The notes under the pieces: generated by a model
Database searches by the model: none
Told to the model about the DNA's origin: nothing
Seen by the model: only the letters and a program-made list of their open reading frames with translations
Source: Hymenobacter sediminicola
Lineage (GTDB): Bacteria > Bacteroidota > Bacteroidia > Cytophagales > Hymenobacteraceae
Reading direction: 5' to 3'
DNA: 64,000 nucleotides
Assembly: GCF_014250515.1 (NCBI RefSeq)
Contig: NZ_CP060202.1
Coordinates: forward strand, 1,175,001 to 1,239,000
Made by a program: the position numbers and the translations under genes
In this document: positions 8,860 through 17,100 of the stretch, piece by piece
How the letters are laid out: every line of letters starts with the position of its first letter
Numbering within the stretch: the first letter of the stretch is position 1

Positions 8860-9861
8860 ATGGCTTCCCCTTCCATTCCCGATACCTACACTTCTGATCC
8901 GCTGGGTTCCGACTTCGAGCAGCGCAGCCTCCCTCAGCCACCTGATTACGAAGGTGCCGTGCGGGCCGTGCTGGTGCGCTACCGGGTGCAACCAGCCACC
9001 ACCCGAGCTGTGCTCTATGTGCATGGGTTCAACGACTACTTTTTTCAGCGGGAAATGGCCGAGCAGTACGCTGCCCACGGCTTCCGCTTCTACGCGCTAG
9101 ATCTGCGCAAATACGGCCGTGCTCTGCTGCCACACCAGCGGCCTAATAACGTCCGGAATCTGTCCGAGTATTTTGAGGATGTGGATGCGGCGCTGGCCGT
9201 AATGCGGGCCGAAGGAGCGCAGACCCAAGTACTCAGCGGCCACTCCACCGGTGGGCTTATTGTTGCGCTTTATGCCAACGCCCGCACAGATTCCGGCTTG
9301 GCGGCGCTGGTGCTCAACAGCCCGTTTCTGGACCTGAATCAGCCACCGCTCAAGCTACTGGCTGTGCCATGGCTCACGAGACTGGGAGCCGTGTGGCCTA
9401 ACCTGCCCGTGCCTTCTGGCCTGCCTGATACCTATGGCTTAAGTCTGCACCGCGCCTACCGGGGCCAGTGGGACTATGATCTGGGCTGGAAGCCTAACCG
9501 CGTGTTTTCTGTGAATGCCGGTTGGCTGCGCGCCATCCGCAAAGGCCATCAGCAAGTGCGTCGGGGCCTGCAGATTGTGATGCCGGTACTGGTGCTGCAC
9601 TCCGACCGCACCGCGTGGGGCCGCACCTGGTCCGATGACTTTCGGCGTTCTGATATTGTGCTCAATGTGGCGCACATCCGGGAGCTGGCCCCGCGGCTGG
9701 GACCCAACGTAACAGTAACTCCCGTTGCCGGCGGCCTCCACGATTTGTTTCTGTCGGTGCCTGAGGTGCGGGCTATGGCCTACCAAACCGTGTTTGAGTG
9801 GCTGGAGCAGGTATTGCCGGGTGGCCCAGCCGGCTCACCCGCTCAGCCTACAACTCGTTAG
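8860..9861 (+). CDS. Alpha/beta hydrolase (serine lipase/lysophospholipase-like)
   Basis: A 333-residue hydrolase. The ATG at 8860 is chosen because the domain begins soon after; an upstream in-frame extension from 8758 is Cys-rich and not conserved-looking. The oxyanion segment VLYVHGFNDY (residues 51-60), nucleophile elbow GHSTGG (S129) and a C-terminal GGLHDLFLS with the likely catalytic His are visible. This arrangement is typical of monoglyceride lipase/lysophospholipase-type enzymes. There is no signal peptide, so it is probably cytosolic. The next gene starts 1 nt after the stop, suggesting co-transcription. The substrate is unknown. Confidence 0.83.
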   Translation: MASPSIPDTYTSDPLGSDFEQRSLPQPPDYEGAVRAVLVRYRVQPATTRAVLYVHGFNDYFFQREMAEQYAAHGFRFYALDLRKYGRALLPHQRPNNVRNLSEYFEDVDAALAVMRAEGAQTQVLSGHSTGGLIVALYANARTDSGLAALVLNSPFLDLNQPPLKLLAVPWLTRLGAVWPNLPVPSGLPDTYGLSLHRAYRGQWDYDLGWKPNRVFSVNAGWLRAIRKGHQQVRRGLQIVMPVLVLHSDRTAWGRTWSDDFRRSDIVLNVAHIRELAPRLGPNVTVTPVAGGLHDLFLSVPEVRAMAYQTVFEWLEQVLPGGPAGSPAQPTTR

Positions 9862-9862
9862 A

Positions 9863-10330
9863 ATGCTTTCCTCAACAGCCGTTGCCATGCGCATGTATGT
9901 ATTGCTCAGTATGCTTATAGCCAGCTTTATACTGGCCTCCGTGTTGCAAGCCCAACAGGGGCCAGCTGGCCAGTCGGTGCCGGCACTGCTGAAAGCAAGC
10001 AAATGGCAGAAACGCGTGCTGCTACTGTGTGCCCCCGCCCCCGATGATGCCGACCTACGCCGCCAGCAGCAGCTCCTGGAACCTGTGCGCGCCGGCCTGG
10101 ACTCGCGCGACTTGGTGGTGCGCGAAGTCATCATCAGTCAGCTTTCCACCGCCGACAAACAGTATCTCACGCAACGGTTGGGCGTGGCGGCTGGCGGGTT
10201 CACGGCTGTGTTGATTGGGAAAGATGGCGGCGTGAAGCGCCGCGAGACCCGGCCGCTCCCGCCAGCCACGTTGTTTTCTACTATTGATGCCATGCCCATG
10301 CGCCAGCAAGAAATGCGGGGCAAGCAGTAG
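9863..10330 (+). CDS. DUF4174 domain-containing exported protein
   Basis: A 155-residue protein with an N-terminal signal peptide ending near VLQA. Starts at 9863 and 9887 are both possible; the second gives the tighter signal peptide, while the first lies 1 nt behind the upstream stop. The mature part contains KRVLLLCAPAPDDADLRRQ and GGFTAVLIGKDGGVK, the pattern of the DUF4174 thioredoxin-like fold, but with no CxxC motif, so redox activity is unlikely. It is probably periplasmic and co-transcribed with the alpha/beta hydrolase. Function unknown. Confidence 0.72.
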   Translation: MLSSTAVAMRMYVLLSMLIASFILASVLQAQQGPAGQSVPALLKASKWQKRVLLLCAPAPDDADLRRQQQLLEPVRAGLDSRDLVVREVIISQLSTADKQYLTQRLGVAAGGFTAVLIGKDGGVKRRETRPLPPATLFSTIDAMPMRQQEMRGKQ

Positions 10331-10400
10331 CGGCCGGCTTCCAAACTTTGGCTATACTCGCCGCCTCATAGGTGCTCCGGCACTGCCTTTCGCTTGCTGC

Positions 10401-11060
10401 ATGAATACTGTTTTGCTGTTTAACTTTCTGGAGGAACTCTCCCTGCACAATGAACGGGAATGGTTTCAGGCGCATAAAGCCACCTACGACCAGCTTCGCA
10501 AGGAATTTGAGGTAGCCGTAGCCCGCTGGCTGCAGCAGATGGCCGCCAACGACCCCACGCTGGCCGGCCTAGACCCCAAAAAGTGCCTCTTCCGCATCTA
10601 CCGCGACGTGCGTTTCTCTCACGATAAGCGTCCCTATAAAACCCATTTCAGCGCCTATTTCTCGGGTGGTGGCAAAGCGGGTACCGGGCCCGGCTACTAT
10701 GTACAGCTCGGCCCGCATGGGCAAACAATGATGGCCGGCGGAATCTATGTGCCGGAAAAAGAACAGCTGGTTCGCATTCGGCAGGAAATCGACTACAACG
10801 GCCCGGCCCTGCACGCCGTGTTGCGGGCGCCCGCATTCCGGCAATATTACGCGGGCCTCAGCGGCGAAAAGCTCAAAAAAGCCCCTGCCGGATACTCCAC
10901 CGACCATCCGGATGTAGAGCTGCTCAAACACAAAAGCTTTGTAGTAAGCCACCAAGTGCCCGATGCCACCGTGCACCAACTGGACCTTGATGCCTACGTG
11001 CCTGCCGCGTTCCGGGCCCTGCAGCCGTTCTGTGAGTTTCTGCGCGAAGCCGTGGACTAG
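10401..11060 (+). CDS. DUF2461 family protein
   Basis: A 219-residue protein of the DUF2461 (TIGR02453) family. Typical blocks are FLEELSLHNEREWFQAHK at the N-terminus, FRIYRDVRFSHDKRPYKTHF (about residues 63-82) and the GPGYYVQL and MMAGGIY strands. The ATG at 10401 starts directly with the family's conserved N-terminus. The upstream frame, open from 10284, is read-through of non-coding DNA. The biochemical role of the family is unknown. The stop codon overlaps the stop of the convergent serine hydrolase gene. Confidence 0.87.
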   Translation: MNTVLLFNFLEELSLHNEREWFQAHKATYDQLRKEFEVAVARWLQQMAANDPTLAGLDPKKCLFRIYRDVRFSHDKRPYKTHFSAYFSGGGKAGTGPGYYVQLGPHGQTMMAGGIYVPEKEQLVRIRQEIDYNGPALHAVLRAPAFRQYYAGLSGEKLKKAPAGYSTDHPDVELLKHKSFVVSHQVPDATVHQLDLDAYVPAAFRALQPFCEFLREAVD

Positions 11061-12256
11061 GGCTGCCGCCGCTTGGTGTAGGGCGTGTAGTTTTCCCACT
11101 CTACGGGTGTAAAACGGTCGGCAATAGTCAGGTGTAGCAGACTCTGGAAGGCGCTTTCGCCATTGTCGCTGTTGCTCATTAGCAGCACGCCGATTCCTTG
11201 CTCAGGAAACACGATGGAGTAGTGCTGAAATCCGTCGCCGTGGCCCTCTTTGAAAGCGCCGGTGCCATATGGCGACTGGAGCAGCCCCCAGCCCAGGCCG
11301 TAGCTCAGTTGCAGGTGGTCGTAGAAGGTGGTGTCTTTGCGAGCCAGCGGGCCCATTTGCTGCACAGACCGCAGGCGGATCTGGGGCCGGAAAATCTCTT
11401 GCCACGATGCGGGCCGGAGCAACTTGCGCTGCAGCACGGCTTCCATAAACTTCGCGTAGTCCTCGGGCGTGGTTTCGAGGGTGCTGGCACTGCGGGGCTC
11501 GTTGTCTTTGTCCTTTTCCAGCACGGTACCTTTTGTGTCGTGTCCGAAGGCATAGCTGGCCTCAAACTGCGGCTGCCAACGGTAGCTGGAAGTCTGCATG
11601 CCCAGCGGCCGAAAAATCAGTTCCTGTGCCATTTCTTCCAGCGGACGGCCCAGCTTGTGCTCCAGCACCACCTGCAGGTACACCAGTCCTTCGCCCGAGT
11701 AGCTGAAGCGCGAGCCGGGCCGGCGGTTTACCCGCAGCTTCTCGTCCTTCTCGTCCCAGCGCCAGTTGGCGAAGCCGCTGGTGTGGGTTAAACACATTCG
11801 GGCCGTGATGCGGCGGTACAGCGTGTCAGTCCGCAGGGCCGAGTAGTCGTCGTGCCAGCGGGTGCGGGGCGCATACTCGTAGATGGGTTTGGGCAGGTAG
11901 TGCTGCAGCGGTACGTCCAGCGCCAACTGGCCCTGCTCCACCAGCTTCATCACCAGTACCGCGAATACCGCTTTGCTCAGCGAGGCACCATAGAATTCCG
12001 TTGAAAACTGCAGCGGTTCTTTGGTGGCGGTGCTTTTCACCCCGAAAGCATGCGTATACACCGTGCGGTTATCGTTGAACACGGCTACGGCCAGCCCATG
12101 CACCTGCGCCGAATCGGTGATTTGCTGGATGCGCCGGGTTAGCTCTTCGGACCTGACCCGGGAGCCGTCCAAGCGTTGGATATGGGCGGTGGGCGCGCAG
12201 GAATACAGTAGCAGTCCTAGGGCGCCAGCCAGGAGTAGACGGTATAAACGGCTCAT
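11057..12256 (-). CDS. Serine hydrolase lipoprotein, beta-lactamase/class C PBP family
   Basis: A 399-residue lipoprotein (lipobox LLYSC, lipidated C20). The penicillin-binding fold is shown by SLSK (S92, K95), the LTHTSGFANW block near residue 156, YSG (Y186) and HGDGFQHY near the C-terminus in place of the KTG box. These are typical of class C beta-lactamase-related esterases and peptidases, so a role as a D-Ala peptidase, esterase or remodelling hydrolase is more likely than antibiotic resistance. It is anchored to a periplasmic membrane face. The stop overlaps the DUF2461 stop by 4 nt tail to tail. A TATCTTTC promoter-like element lies 3 nt before the ATG. Confidence 0.86.
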   Translation of the reverse strand: MSRLYRLLLAGALGLLLYSCAPTAHIQRLDGSRVRSEELTRRIQQITDSAQVHGLAVAVFNDNRTVYTHAFGVKSTATKEPLQFSTEFYGASLSKAVFAVLVMKLVEQGQLALDVPLQHYLPKPIYEYAPRTRWHDDYSALRTDTLYRRITARMCLTHTSGFANWRWDEKDEKLRVNRRPGSRFSYSGEGLVYLQVVLEHKLGRPLEEMAQELIFRPLGMQTSSYRWQPQFEASYAFGHDTKGTVLEKDKDNEPRSASTLETTPEDYAKFMEAVLQRKLLRPASWQEIFRPQIRLRSVQQMGPLARKDTTFYDHLQLSYGLGWGLLQSPYGTGAFKEGHGDGFQHYSIVFPEQGIGVLLMSNSDNGESAFQSLLHLTIADRFTPVEWENYTPYTKRRQP

Positions 12257-12259
12257 CCT

Positions 12260-12267
12260 GAAAGATA
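12260..12267 (-). promoter_or_regulatory. Candidate -7 element for the serine hydrolase gene
   Basis: The minus strand reads TATCTTTC, close to TAnnTTTG, 3 nt upstream of the ATG at 12256. If used, the transcript would begin at or next to the start codon. Confidence 0.35.
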
Positions 12268-12398
12268 GGGATTAGCCAATATTTTACTGCGTGGTTACTT
12301 CGCCTCATAGCGGGCTGAGCGGCGTGAAATACCGGTTTCATGTACGCTGGTTTTCATTTGATGCAGTGCCCTGTGTTCGACATGCCGTAGCAGCGCAC

Positions 12399-12406
12399 TA
12401 CCTTCG
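12399..12406 (+). promoter_or_regulatory. Candidate -7 element for the flavoprotein gene
   Basis: TACCTTCG, one mismatch from TAnnTTTG, ends 6 nt before the GTG start at 12413. This implies a leaderless mRNA or a start further downstream. Confidence 0.4.
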
Positions 12407-12412
12407 CTTGCA

Positions 12413-13588
12413 GTGTCTACTTCGCGCCATCCTCATCACTACGACGTCCTGATTGCTGGGGCCGGCCCGGCGGGTACGGCCTGCGCGCTGGCCTTGTCTA
12501 GCAGTGGGCTGCGGGTGGCACTGCTAGACAAGGCCAGCTTTCCGCGGGACAAAATCTGTGGTGACGCCATTCCCAGCCCTACGCTTAAGCATCTGGCCCG
12601 CCTCGACCCAGCATATGCCACCGAACTGCAGGAGCTGCTGGCTCCTCACCGCGCCGATACAGCCTTCAGCCGTATGCTGGCGCCCAATGGCCGGGCGCTC
12701 CGCATTCAGTGGCACAATCCGGCTTTCAACAGCCCGCGCCTGCACTTCGATGATGCGCTGCTGATACTCGTGCGCCGCCATACCGCCACCAAAGTGCTGG
12801 AAAAGTATACTATCCGGCAAGTCGAGGCCGACGCGGACGGTGTCACGGTCTGGCCCACGGATCCGGCGCAGGAGCCGTTGCGGGCGGCGCTGGTTATCGG
12901 CTGCGACGGGGCCAACTCTGTGGTATACCGGCAGCTGGCCCCGTCAGCTCGCCTCAACCGGGCGTATCACTGTGCGGCGGTGCGGGCATACTACCAGGGT
13001 GTTGCCGATGCTCCTGAAAACACCTCTGACTTCTATTTTCTGCGCGAATTTCAGGCAGGCTACTGCTGGGTGTTTCCGGTGGGCAATGGTGTGTACAACG
13101 TCGGGTTTGGCGCACTGTCAGAAGAAATAACTGCCCGGCGGCTTGATCTGAAAGACGTGTTGCAGGATTTGCTGGCCGAGCATCCGCATCTGGCTCCACG
13201 CTTTGCCACTGCCACCCAGCTCACGCCCGTTACCGGATTCGGGCTGCCACTGGGTGGCTCCGCCCGCCCGGTACACGGTGCTCGTTGGCTGCTCTGCGGC
13301 GACGCTGCCGCCCTCATCGACCCACTGCAGGGCCACGGCATCGACAAGGCAGTGCACAGTGGCATACTGGCCGCTCAGCAGGCACAGCGCAGCTTTCAGG
13401 CCGGCCGTTTCGATGCGGAGTGTCTGGCGGAATATGCCCGGGAGGTAGAACGCCACATCGGCCGCGAACTAGCCCGACGCTACCGTATCATGCGTTTCTT
13501 GGCTGGCAAACCCTGGCTTGTGAATCTGGCAGTAGGCGCTGCTACATGGCCCTGGCTGCGTCGGCGGCTGGTGCGAGCAGTGGGGTAA
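12413..13588 (+). CDS. Geranylgeranyl-reductase-family FAD-dependent oxidoreductase
   Basis: A 391-residue flavoprotein. The GTG start leads straight into the FAD Rossmann motif DVLIAGAGPAGTACA (residues 11-25), followed by DKASFPRDKICGD, which is characteristic of the geranylgeranyl reductase family. The second FAD-contact motif CGDAAALIDPLQGHGI lies near residue 300. Family members reduce isoprenoid chains or act as halogenase/hydroxylase-like monooxygenases. In Bacteroidota a role in reducing quinone or lipid isoprenoids is plausible but not shown here. No ATG lies near the N-terminus, so GTG is preferred. It is monocistronic by context. Confidence 0.83.
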   Translation: MSTSRHPHHYDVLIAGAGPAGTACALALSSSGLRVALLDKASFPRDKICGDAIPSPTLKHLARLDPAYATELQELLAPHRADTAFSRMLAPNGRALRIQWHNPAFNSPRLHFDDALLILVRRHTATKVLEKYTIRQVEADADGVTVWPTDPAQEPLRAALVIGCDGANSVVYRQLAPSARLNRAYHCAAVRAYYQGVADAPENTSDFYFLREFQAGYCWVFPVGNGVYNVGFGALSEEITARRLDLKDVLQDLLAEHPHLAPRFATATQLTPVTGFGLPLGGSARPVHGARWLLCGDAAALIDPLQGHGIDKAVHSGILAAQQAQRSFQAGRFDAECLAEYAREVERHIGRELARRYRIMRFLAGKPWLVNLAVGAATWPWLRRRLVRAVG

Positions 13589-13657
13589 ATCGGCCTGCTA
13601 TAGCATGCCTTAGCGCCAAAATCGTGAACTTTGCGGGGCTCAGGGCGTTGTTTTAAG

Positions 13658-14071
13658 ATGCCTCTACACGGGCGCTTCTCCTACATGTCTTCCGGTTTCT
13701 GCTACATATCGTCGCTTGTGCGGGCTTGGTGCCTGTTGCTGCTCCTGCTGGGCGGTGCGAGCGGCCGTGCGCTGGCCGAACAGGCGGGGGAAGCAGTTAC
13801 GCGCCACGCCGTAACGCCCGAAGGCCACCATGTTGCTCCGGCTACGCTGCACCGGTCAGAAGGGCTGCAGCTGGATGCGCTGGCCCCCGCTACCACCGAT
13901 TTTTCAACTACCTGTACTGGCTGCCCGGCAGAATTGCCCTGGCAACTGCCGTATAGCGAGCTTTCTTATTATCCGGCGGCAATGGTGCCCGCCCTGCCTT
14001 CAGCGCCAGCCGAGCCCCGGCTGCAACAGGCACGCCGGCTGTTGCTGGCCCTCACTCCCAACGCTCCCTGA
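13658..14071 (+). CDS. Small exported protein, unrecognised
   Basis: A 137-residue protein not recognised as a known family. A hydrophobic segment with five consecutive Leu residues followed by GRALA looks like a signal peptide. Starts at 13658 and 13685 are both possible. The mature part is low in charge, rich in Ala, Pro and Leu, and has a short CTGC pair that could form a disulfide or bind a metal. An AACTTTGC promoter-like stretch lies at 13624-13631. It sits between the flavoprotein and YitT genes on the same strand. Coding is likely from the signal peptide and codon use, but could be lineage-specific. Confidence 0.5.
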   Translation: MPLHGRFSYMSSGFCYISSLVRAWCLLLLLLGGASGRALAEQAGEAVTRHAVTPEGHHVAPATLHRSEGLQLDALAPATTDFSTTCTGCPAELPWQLPYSELSYYPAAMVPALPSAPAEPRLQQARRLLLALTPNAP

Positions 14072-14211
14072 CTTTTCGGTTGCTACGAGCATGTTTTAGT
14101 GGCGGCAGCGGCTATCAAAAGCTGTGCTGCCACTGCTACAGCGTGCCCGGCAGCTATGGCTGCCCGGCTGCGCTGTGCGTTTCTCCTCACTTTCCGAAAC
14201 AGTCCGATTTT

Positions 14212-15192
14212 ATGCCCTCCAATAAGTCCCTTTTAGATTCTGTTCTTCCTGATACCCTTCCTTTCAAGCCGGCAGCAGTGCCTGCCTTGCCCGGCCCGCC
14301 GGTGCCGTTTGCGGCTCGGCCCGCGCCGGGTCCGGTGAGCATGAAACGCCGCCTGGTGCAGGTGGGGCTGCTGGCCGCCGGCGTTTTTAGCGCGGCCCTC
14401 GGCCTGAAAGGCTTTCTGCTTCCCAACGACTTCATTGATGGCGGCGTCACGGGTATTTCGCTGTTGGCAAGCCAGCTGACCGGCCTTTCCCTATCAGTGC
14501 TGATAGTGCTGATCAATATCCCGTTCATCATCATGGGGTATTACCAACTCGGGCGCGGCTTCGCCATTCGGACGTTGCTGGCCATTCTGGCGCTGGCGGG
14601 TGTGCTGCTGGTTGTGTCGTTTCCGGTGCTGGCTACTGACAAGCTGTTGATTTCGGTGTTCGGGGGCTTCTTCCTGGGGGCCGGCATCGGGCTGGCCATT
14701 CGGGGTGGCGCTGTGCTCGACGGTACCGAAATTCTGGCTGTGTACATCAGCAAGAAAACCCCGCTCAGTGTCGGCGACATTGTGCTGGTGTTCAACATCA
14801 TCATCTTCGCGGTAGCGGCCTCGCTGCTCTCCATCACCACGGCGCTGTATTCCATTCTGGCGTATCTGTCGGCGGCCAAAACCATGGACTTCATCATTGA
14901 AGGCATTGAGGAATACACCGGCGTTACCATCATTTCGCCCTTCTCCGACGATATCCGGCGTATGATAACCGAGGAACTGGGCCGCGGCGCCACGCTCTAC
15001 CTGGGCAAGCGCGGCTTCGGCTCCCGCGGCGAGCAGCTCGATACACTCGACATTATCTTCACCGTCGTGACCCGCCTGGAAGTGACGCGCCTCACCGACG
15101 AAATCGACAAGATTGATCCACAGGCTTTTGTGGTGATGAGTAGTGTGCGCGACGCGAAAGGTGGCCTCGTGAAGCGCCGGCCGCTGCATTAG
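14212..15192 (+). CDS. YitT family membrane protein (DUF161 + DUF2179)
   Basis: A 326-residue inner-membrane protein. About 40 hydrophilic residues precede five hydrophobic segments (roughly residues 47-220), with LGLKGFLLPNDFIDGGVTG and GGAVLDGTEILAVYI typical of YitT/DUF161. A cytoplasmic DUF2179 domain follows (GVTIISPFSDDIRRMI, then GATLYLGKRGFGS, then TRLEVTRL). The ATG at 14212 fits the family length. The frame is open further upstream from 14080, but that part lacks features. Transport function is assumed for the family and not proven; the substrate is unknown. Confidence 0.87.
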   Translation: MPSNKSLLDSVLPDTLPFKPAAVPALPGPPVPFAARPAPGPVSMKRRLVQVGLLAAGVFSAALGLKGFLLPNDFIDGGVTGISLLASQLTGLSLSVLIVLINIPFIIMGYYQLGRGFAIRTLLAILALAGVLLVVSFPVLATDKLLISVFGGFFLGAGIGLAIRGGAVLDGTEILAVYISKKTPLSVGDIVLVFNIIIFAVAASLLSITTALYSILAYLSAAKTMDFIIEGIEEYTGVTIISPFSDDIRRMITEELGRGATLYLGKRGFGSRGEQLDTLDIIFTVVTRLEVTRLTDEIDKIDPQAFVVMSSVRDAKGGLVKRRPLH

Positions 15193-15227
15193 CCAGCCCC
15201 ACTAGCCCTAGCTAGTTGCAGGCCAGT

Positions 15228-15266
15228 AGCCCGCCAGACAGCGCCGCGTGCGTCGTTTGGCGGGCT
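15228..15266. terminator. Possible bidirectional hairpin between yitT-like and DUF2490 genes
   Basis: The arms 15228-15239 and 15255-15266 pair over 12 positions with one G-U pair. The T-tract is poor. It lies between convergent genes and touches the stop codon of the DUF2490 gene. Confidence 0.4.
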
Positions 15267-16014
15267 ATTGGCCTTTCTGCTTTCTAAAGTCGGGGTTGAA
15301 ATTCACGCTGATCTGCAGCGCGTGGTTCTGCTCAAACACCACACCGTCGTCGTGCTGCACGGTTTGGTGGAGGTAGCTGGCTTCTAGGCTCAGCGCTTCT
15401 GTTGCTTGGTAGCCCAGGCCGCCATATAGCCGGTTTTGGTTGAAGAGCCGGGCCGCATTGGAACCGTAACTGATAAAAATTTCGTCAGAAGCCAGCCCGT
15501 ATAGCGTGCCGGCCTCGATTTTAGGACCAGTAAGTGGAAACTGCAATTGCAGACGGTAGCGGGAGCGGTATTGGCGGGCATAGCTGGTTTCGCCAGGGTT
15601 CAGCAGCCAGCGAAAATCCTGAATGTAGCGGTGCGTGAGTTGCAGGCGACCCAACTCATCCTCAAGGTCGGCGCGCAGGTAGAAGCGCCGCTCGTGGGTG
15701 CGGCTGGCATCCGGAAAGTCCCCGTAGGGCAACGAGAGCAGGTACACGTAGCCCGGCGTCAGTGTCAGTCGGTCGGTGGCGTGGTAGTTGGCGCCCACGC
15801 GGTAGAAATATTGCTGCGGGTCGCGCAGGCCGTGGGTGCGGCGCAGCTGAAACTCGGTGTGCAGGCCCCAGCGCTTGGTCAGGCGGGCATCACTGAACCA
15901 GGCCAGCCATACGTTCCGGTTTGGGTCCTGAATACGAGCTGGCGGTGCAGATTGAGCCCCGGCAACCACCGGCAACAGACACAGCAAACTCATCGGCAGG
16001 AAAGAAACACGCAT
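15265..16014 (-). CDS. DUF2490 family outer-membrane beta-barrel protein
   Basis: A 249-residue protein with a signal peptide (about residues 1-20, ending VAGA). The mature chain starts with NVWLAWFSDARLTKRWGLH and continues with alternating strands such as YFYRVGANYHAT and LTPGYVYL, typical of DUF2490 barrels. The last strand ends in ISVNFNP. It is predicted to sit in the outer membrane; its function is unknown. It is convergent with the YitT-like gene. Confidence 0.78.
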   Translation of the reverse strand: MRVSFLPMSLLCLLPVVAGAQSAPPARIQDPNRNVWLAWFSDARLTKRWGLHTEFQLRRTHGLRDPQQYFYRVGANYHATDRLTLTPGYVYLLSLPYGDFPDASRTHERRFYLRADLEDELGRLQLTHRYIQDFRWLLNPGETSYARQYRSRYRLQLQFPLTGPKIEAGTLYGLASDEIFISYGSNAARLFNQNRLYGGLGYQATEALSLEASYLHQTVQHDDGVVFEQNHALQISVNFNPDFRKQKGQ

Positions 16015-16188
16015 GCCCTCCTAACGGAAATGCCACGCCCGGGATATAGCCCGACGGAGCCTCAGTGCTCAGCCCATGCCCAAATCAGGGTACTTCATGG
16101 TCTTTTGGCGGCGCTTCGGCAGATTCCGGTTTCAACTGGCGGGGTGAGCGGGCACTTTTGGGGAGTTCTTCCGCTTTTCCTCCGCACC

Positions 16189-16950
16189 ATGAAAAAGCCC
16201 GCTGTGGTTGCCGCCGTTACCCTTGCTACATTCCTGCTGGCCGTATATGGTCCGCGCTTCATCAATCCGCTGCTGGGCGTAGTGCCGGGGCAGTTGGCCC
16301 CGGTAGCCTACTCGCTGTATATGGCGCTGTGGTGGCTGGGGCTCCCTATGCTGGCATTGGCGGGCCTCTATGGCTTCCGGCGGGTGCTGCCAGAGTTGGG
16401 CTGGAAAGCTTCGGTAGGCACTGGTCTGCTGATGGGGCTGGTCTGCACGCTGCCTATGCTGCTGGGGTATATGGCGCTGTTTCCGGTAACGACGCTGGCC
16501 GGGCCGGTGGTGGCGGGCAATCTGGTGCGGGGCGCTTTGTGGGCGGGCTTGGGCGAAGAAACGCTGTTTCGGGGCTTCCTGTTTGGGCAGCTCTACCGGA
16601 AAGTAAGGTTCCCGTGGCTGCTCACCATCCTCATCGAGTCGGGCATTTTCGCTACGGGCCACCTCTACCAAAGCCACGACTTGGCCTCGGCGGCCGGTGT
16701 GCTGGCCGTCACGTTCAGCGGCGGGGTATGGTTCGGCTGGCTCTACAAAAGCTGGAACAACCTGTGGGTACCCGTTTTCCTGCACGTCTTCATGAATGCT
16801 TGGTGGATGCTGTTTGAAGTGTCGGACACGGCGTTGGGCAATGTGTGGGCCAATGTGTTCCGGGTGCTCACCATTGGGCTTTCCGTGGCGTTTACGCTCT
16901 GGTACCAGCGCCACCGGCAGCCTGCACCGGCCGCGCTGGCACTAGCCTGA
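16189..16950 (+). CDS. CPBP family intramembrane glutamic endopeptidase
   Basis: A 253-residue polytopic membrane protein of the CAAX protease/bacteriocin-processing (Abi/CPBP) family. Active-site motifs are GEETLFRG (E123, E124, R128), a His in ATGHLYQ (H158) and HVFMN (H199, N203), all within hydrophobic helices. The ATG at 16189 gives a normal family length. A longer open frame from 15547 overlaps the DUF2490 gene in antisense and is rejected. Bacterial members process membrane-anchored peptides or act in immunity and stress; the substrate here is unknown. A clear terminator follows. Confidence 0.87.
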   Translation: MKKPAVVAAVTLATFLLAVYGPRFINPLLGVVPGQLAPVAYSLYMALWWLGLPMLALAGLYGFRRVLPELGWKASVGTGLLMGLVCTLPMLLGYMALFPVTTLAGPVVAGNLVRGALWAGLGEETLFRGFLFGQLYRKVRFPWLLTILIESGIFATGHLYQSHDLASAAGVLAVTFSGGVWFGWLYKSWNNLWVPVFLHVFMNAWWMLFEVSDTALGNVWANVFRVLTIGLSVAFTLWYQRHRQPAPAALALA

Positions 16951-16971
16951 GGCTGCACGCCCGTTGCTACC

Positions 16972-17009
16972 GAAAAAGCGCCGTCCCGGTAGTGGGCGGC
17001 GCTTTTTTC
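16972..17009 (+). terminator. Rho-independent terminator after the CPBP gene
   Basis: The stem GAAAAAGCGCCG pairs with CGGCGCTTTTTTC around a short loop, giving an A-tract/T-tract hairpin about 20 nt past the stop. Confidence 0.8.
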
Positions 17010-17070
17010 GCTGAATAACGGCCGCACAATAAAGCACCGCAGTTCTGGTTTGTTATGTGCTTAGTTCGAG

Positions 17071-17078
17071 TATTTTGC
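17071..17078 (+). promoter_or_regulatory. Candidate -7 element for the J-domain gene
   Basis: TATTTTGC resembles TAnnTTTG and ends 22 nt before the ATG at 17101, the spacing seen at several other genes in this window. Confidence 0.4.
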
Positions 17079-17100
17079 ACCTGATCTAGCTGACCCGGAT

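Noticed and set aside
11057..12256. Antibiotic-resistance beta-lactamase
   Set aside because: SxxK and YSG are present, but the lipoprotein anchor, the LTHTSG block and HGDG near the C-terminus fit general class C-related esterases/peptidases better than AmpC.
15547..16188. N-terminal extension of the CPBP protein
   Set aside because: The extension is antisense to the DUF2490 gene and lacks hydrophobic or conserved segments; ATG 16189 gives the family length.
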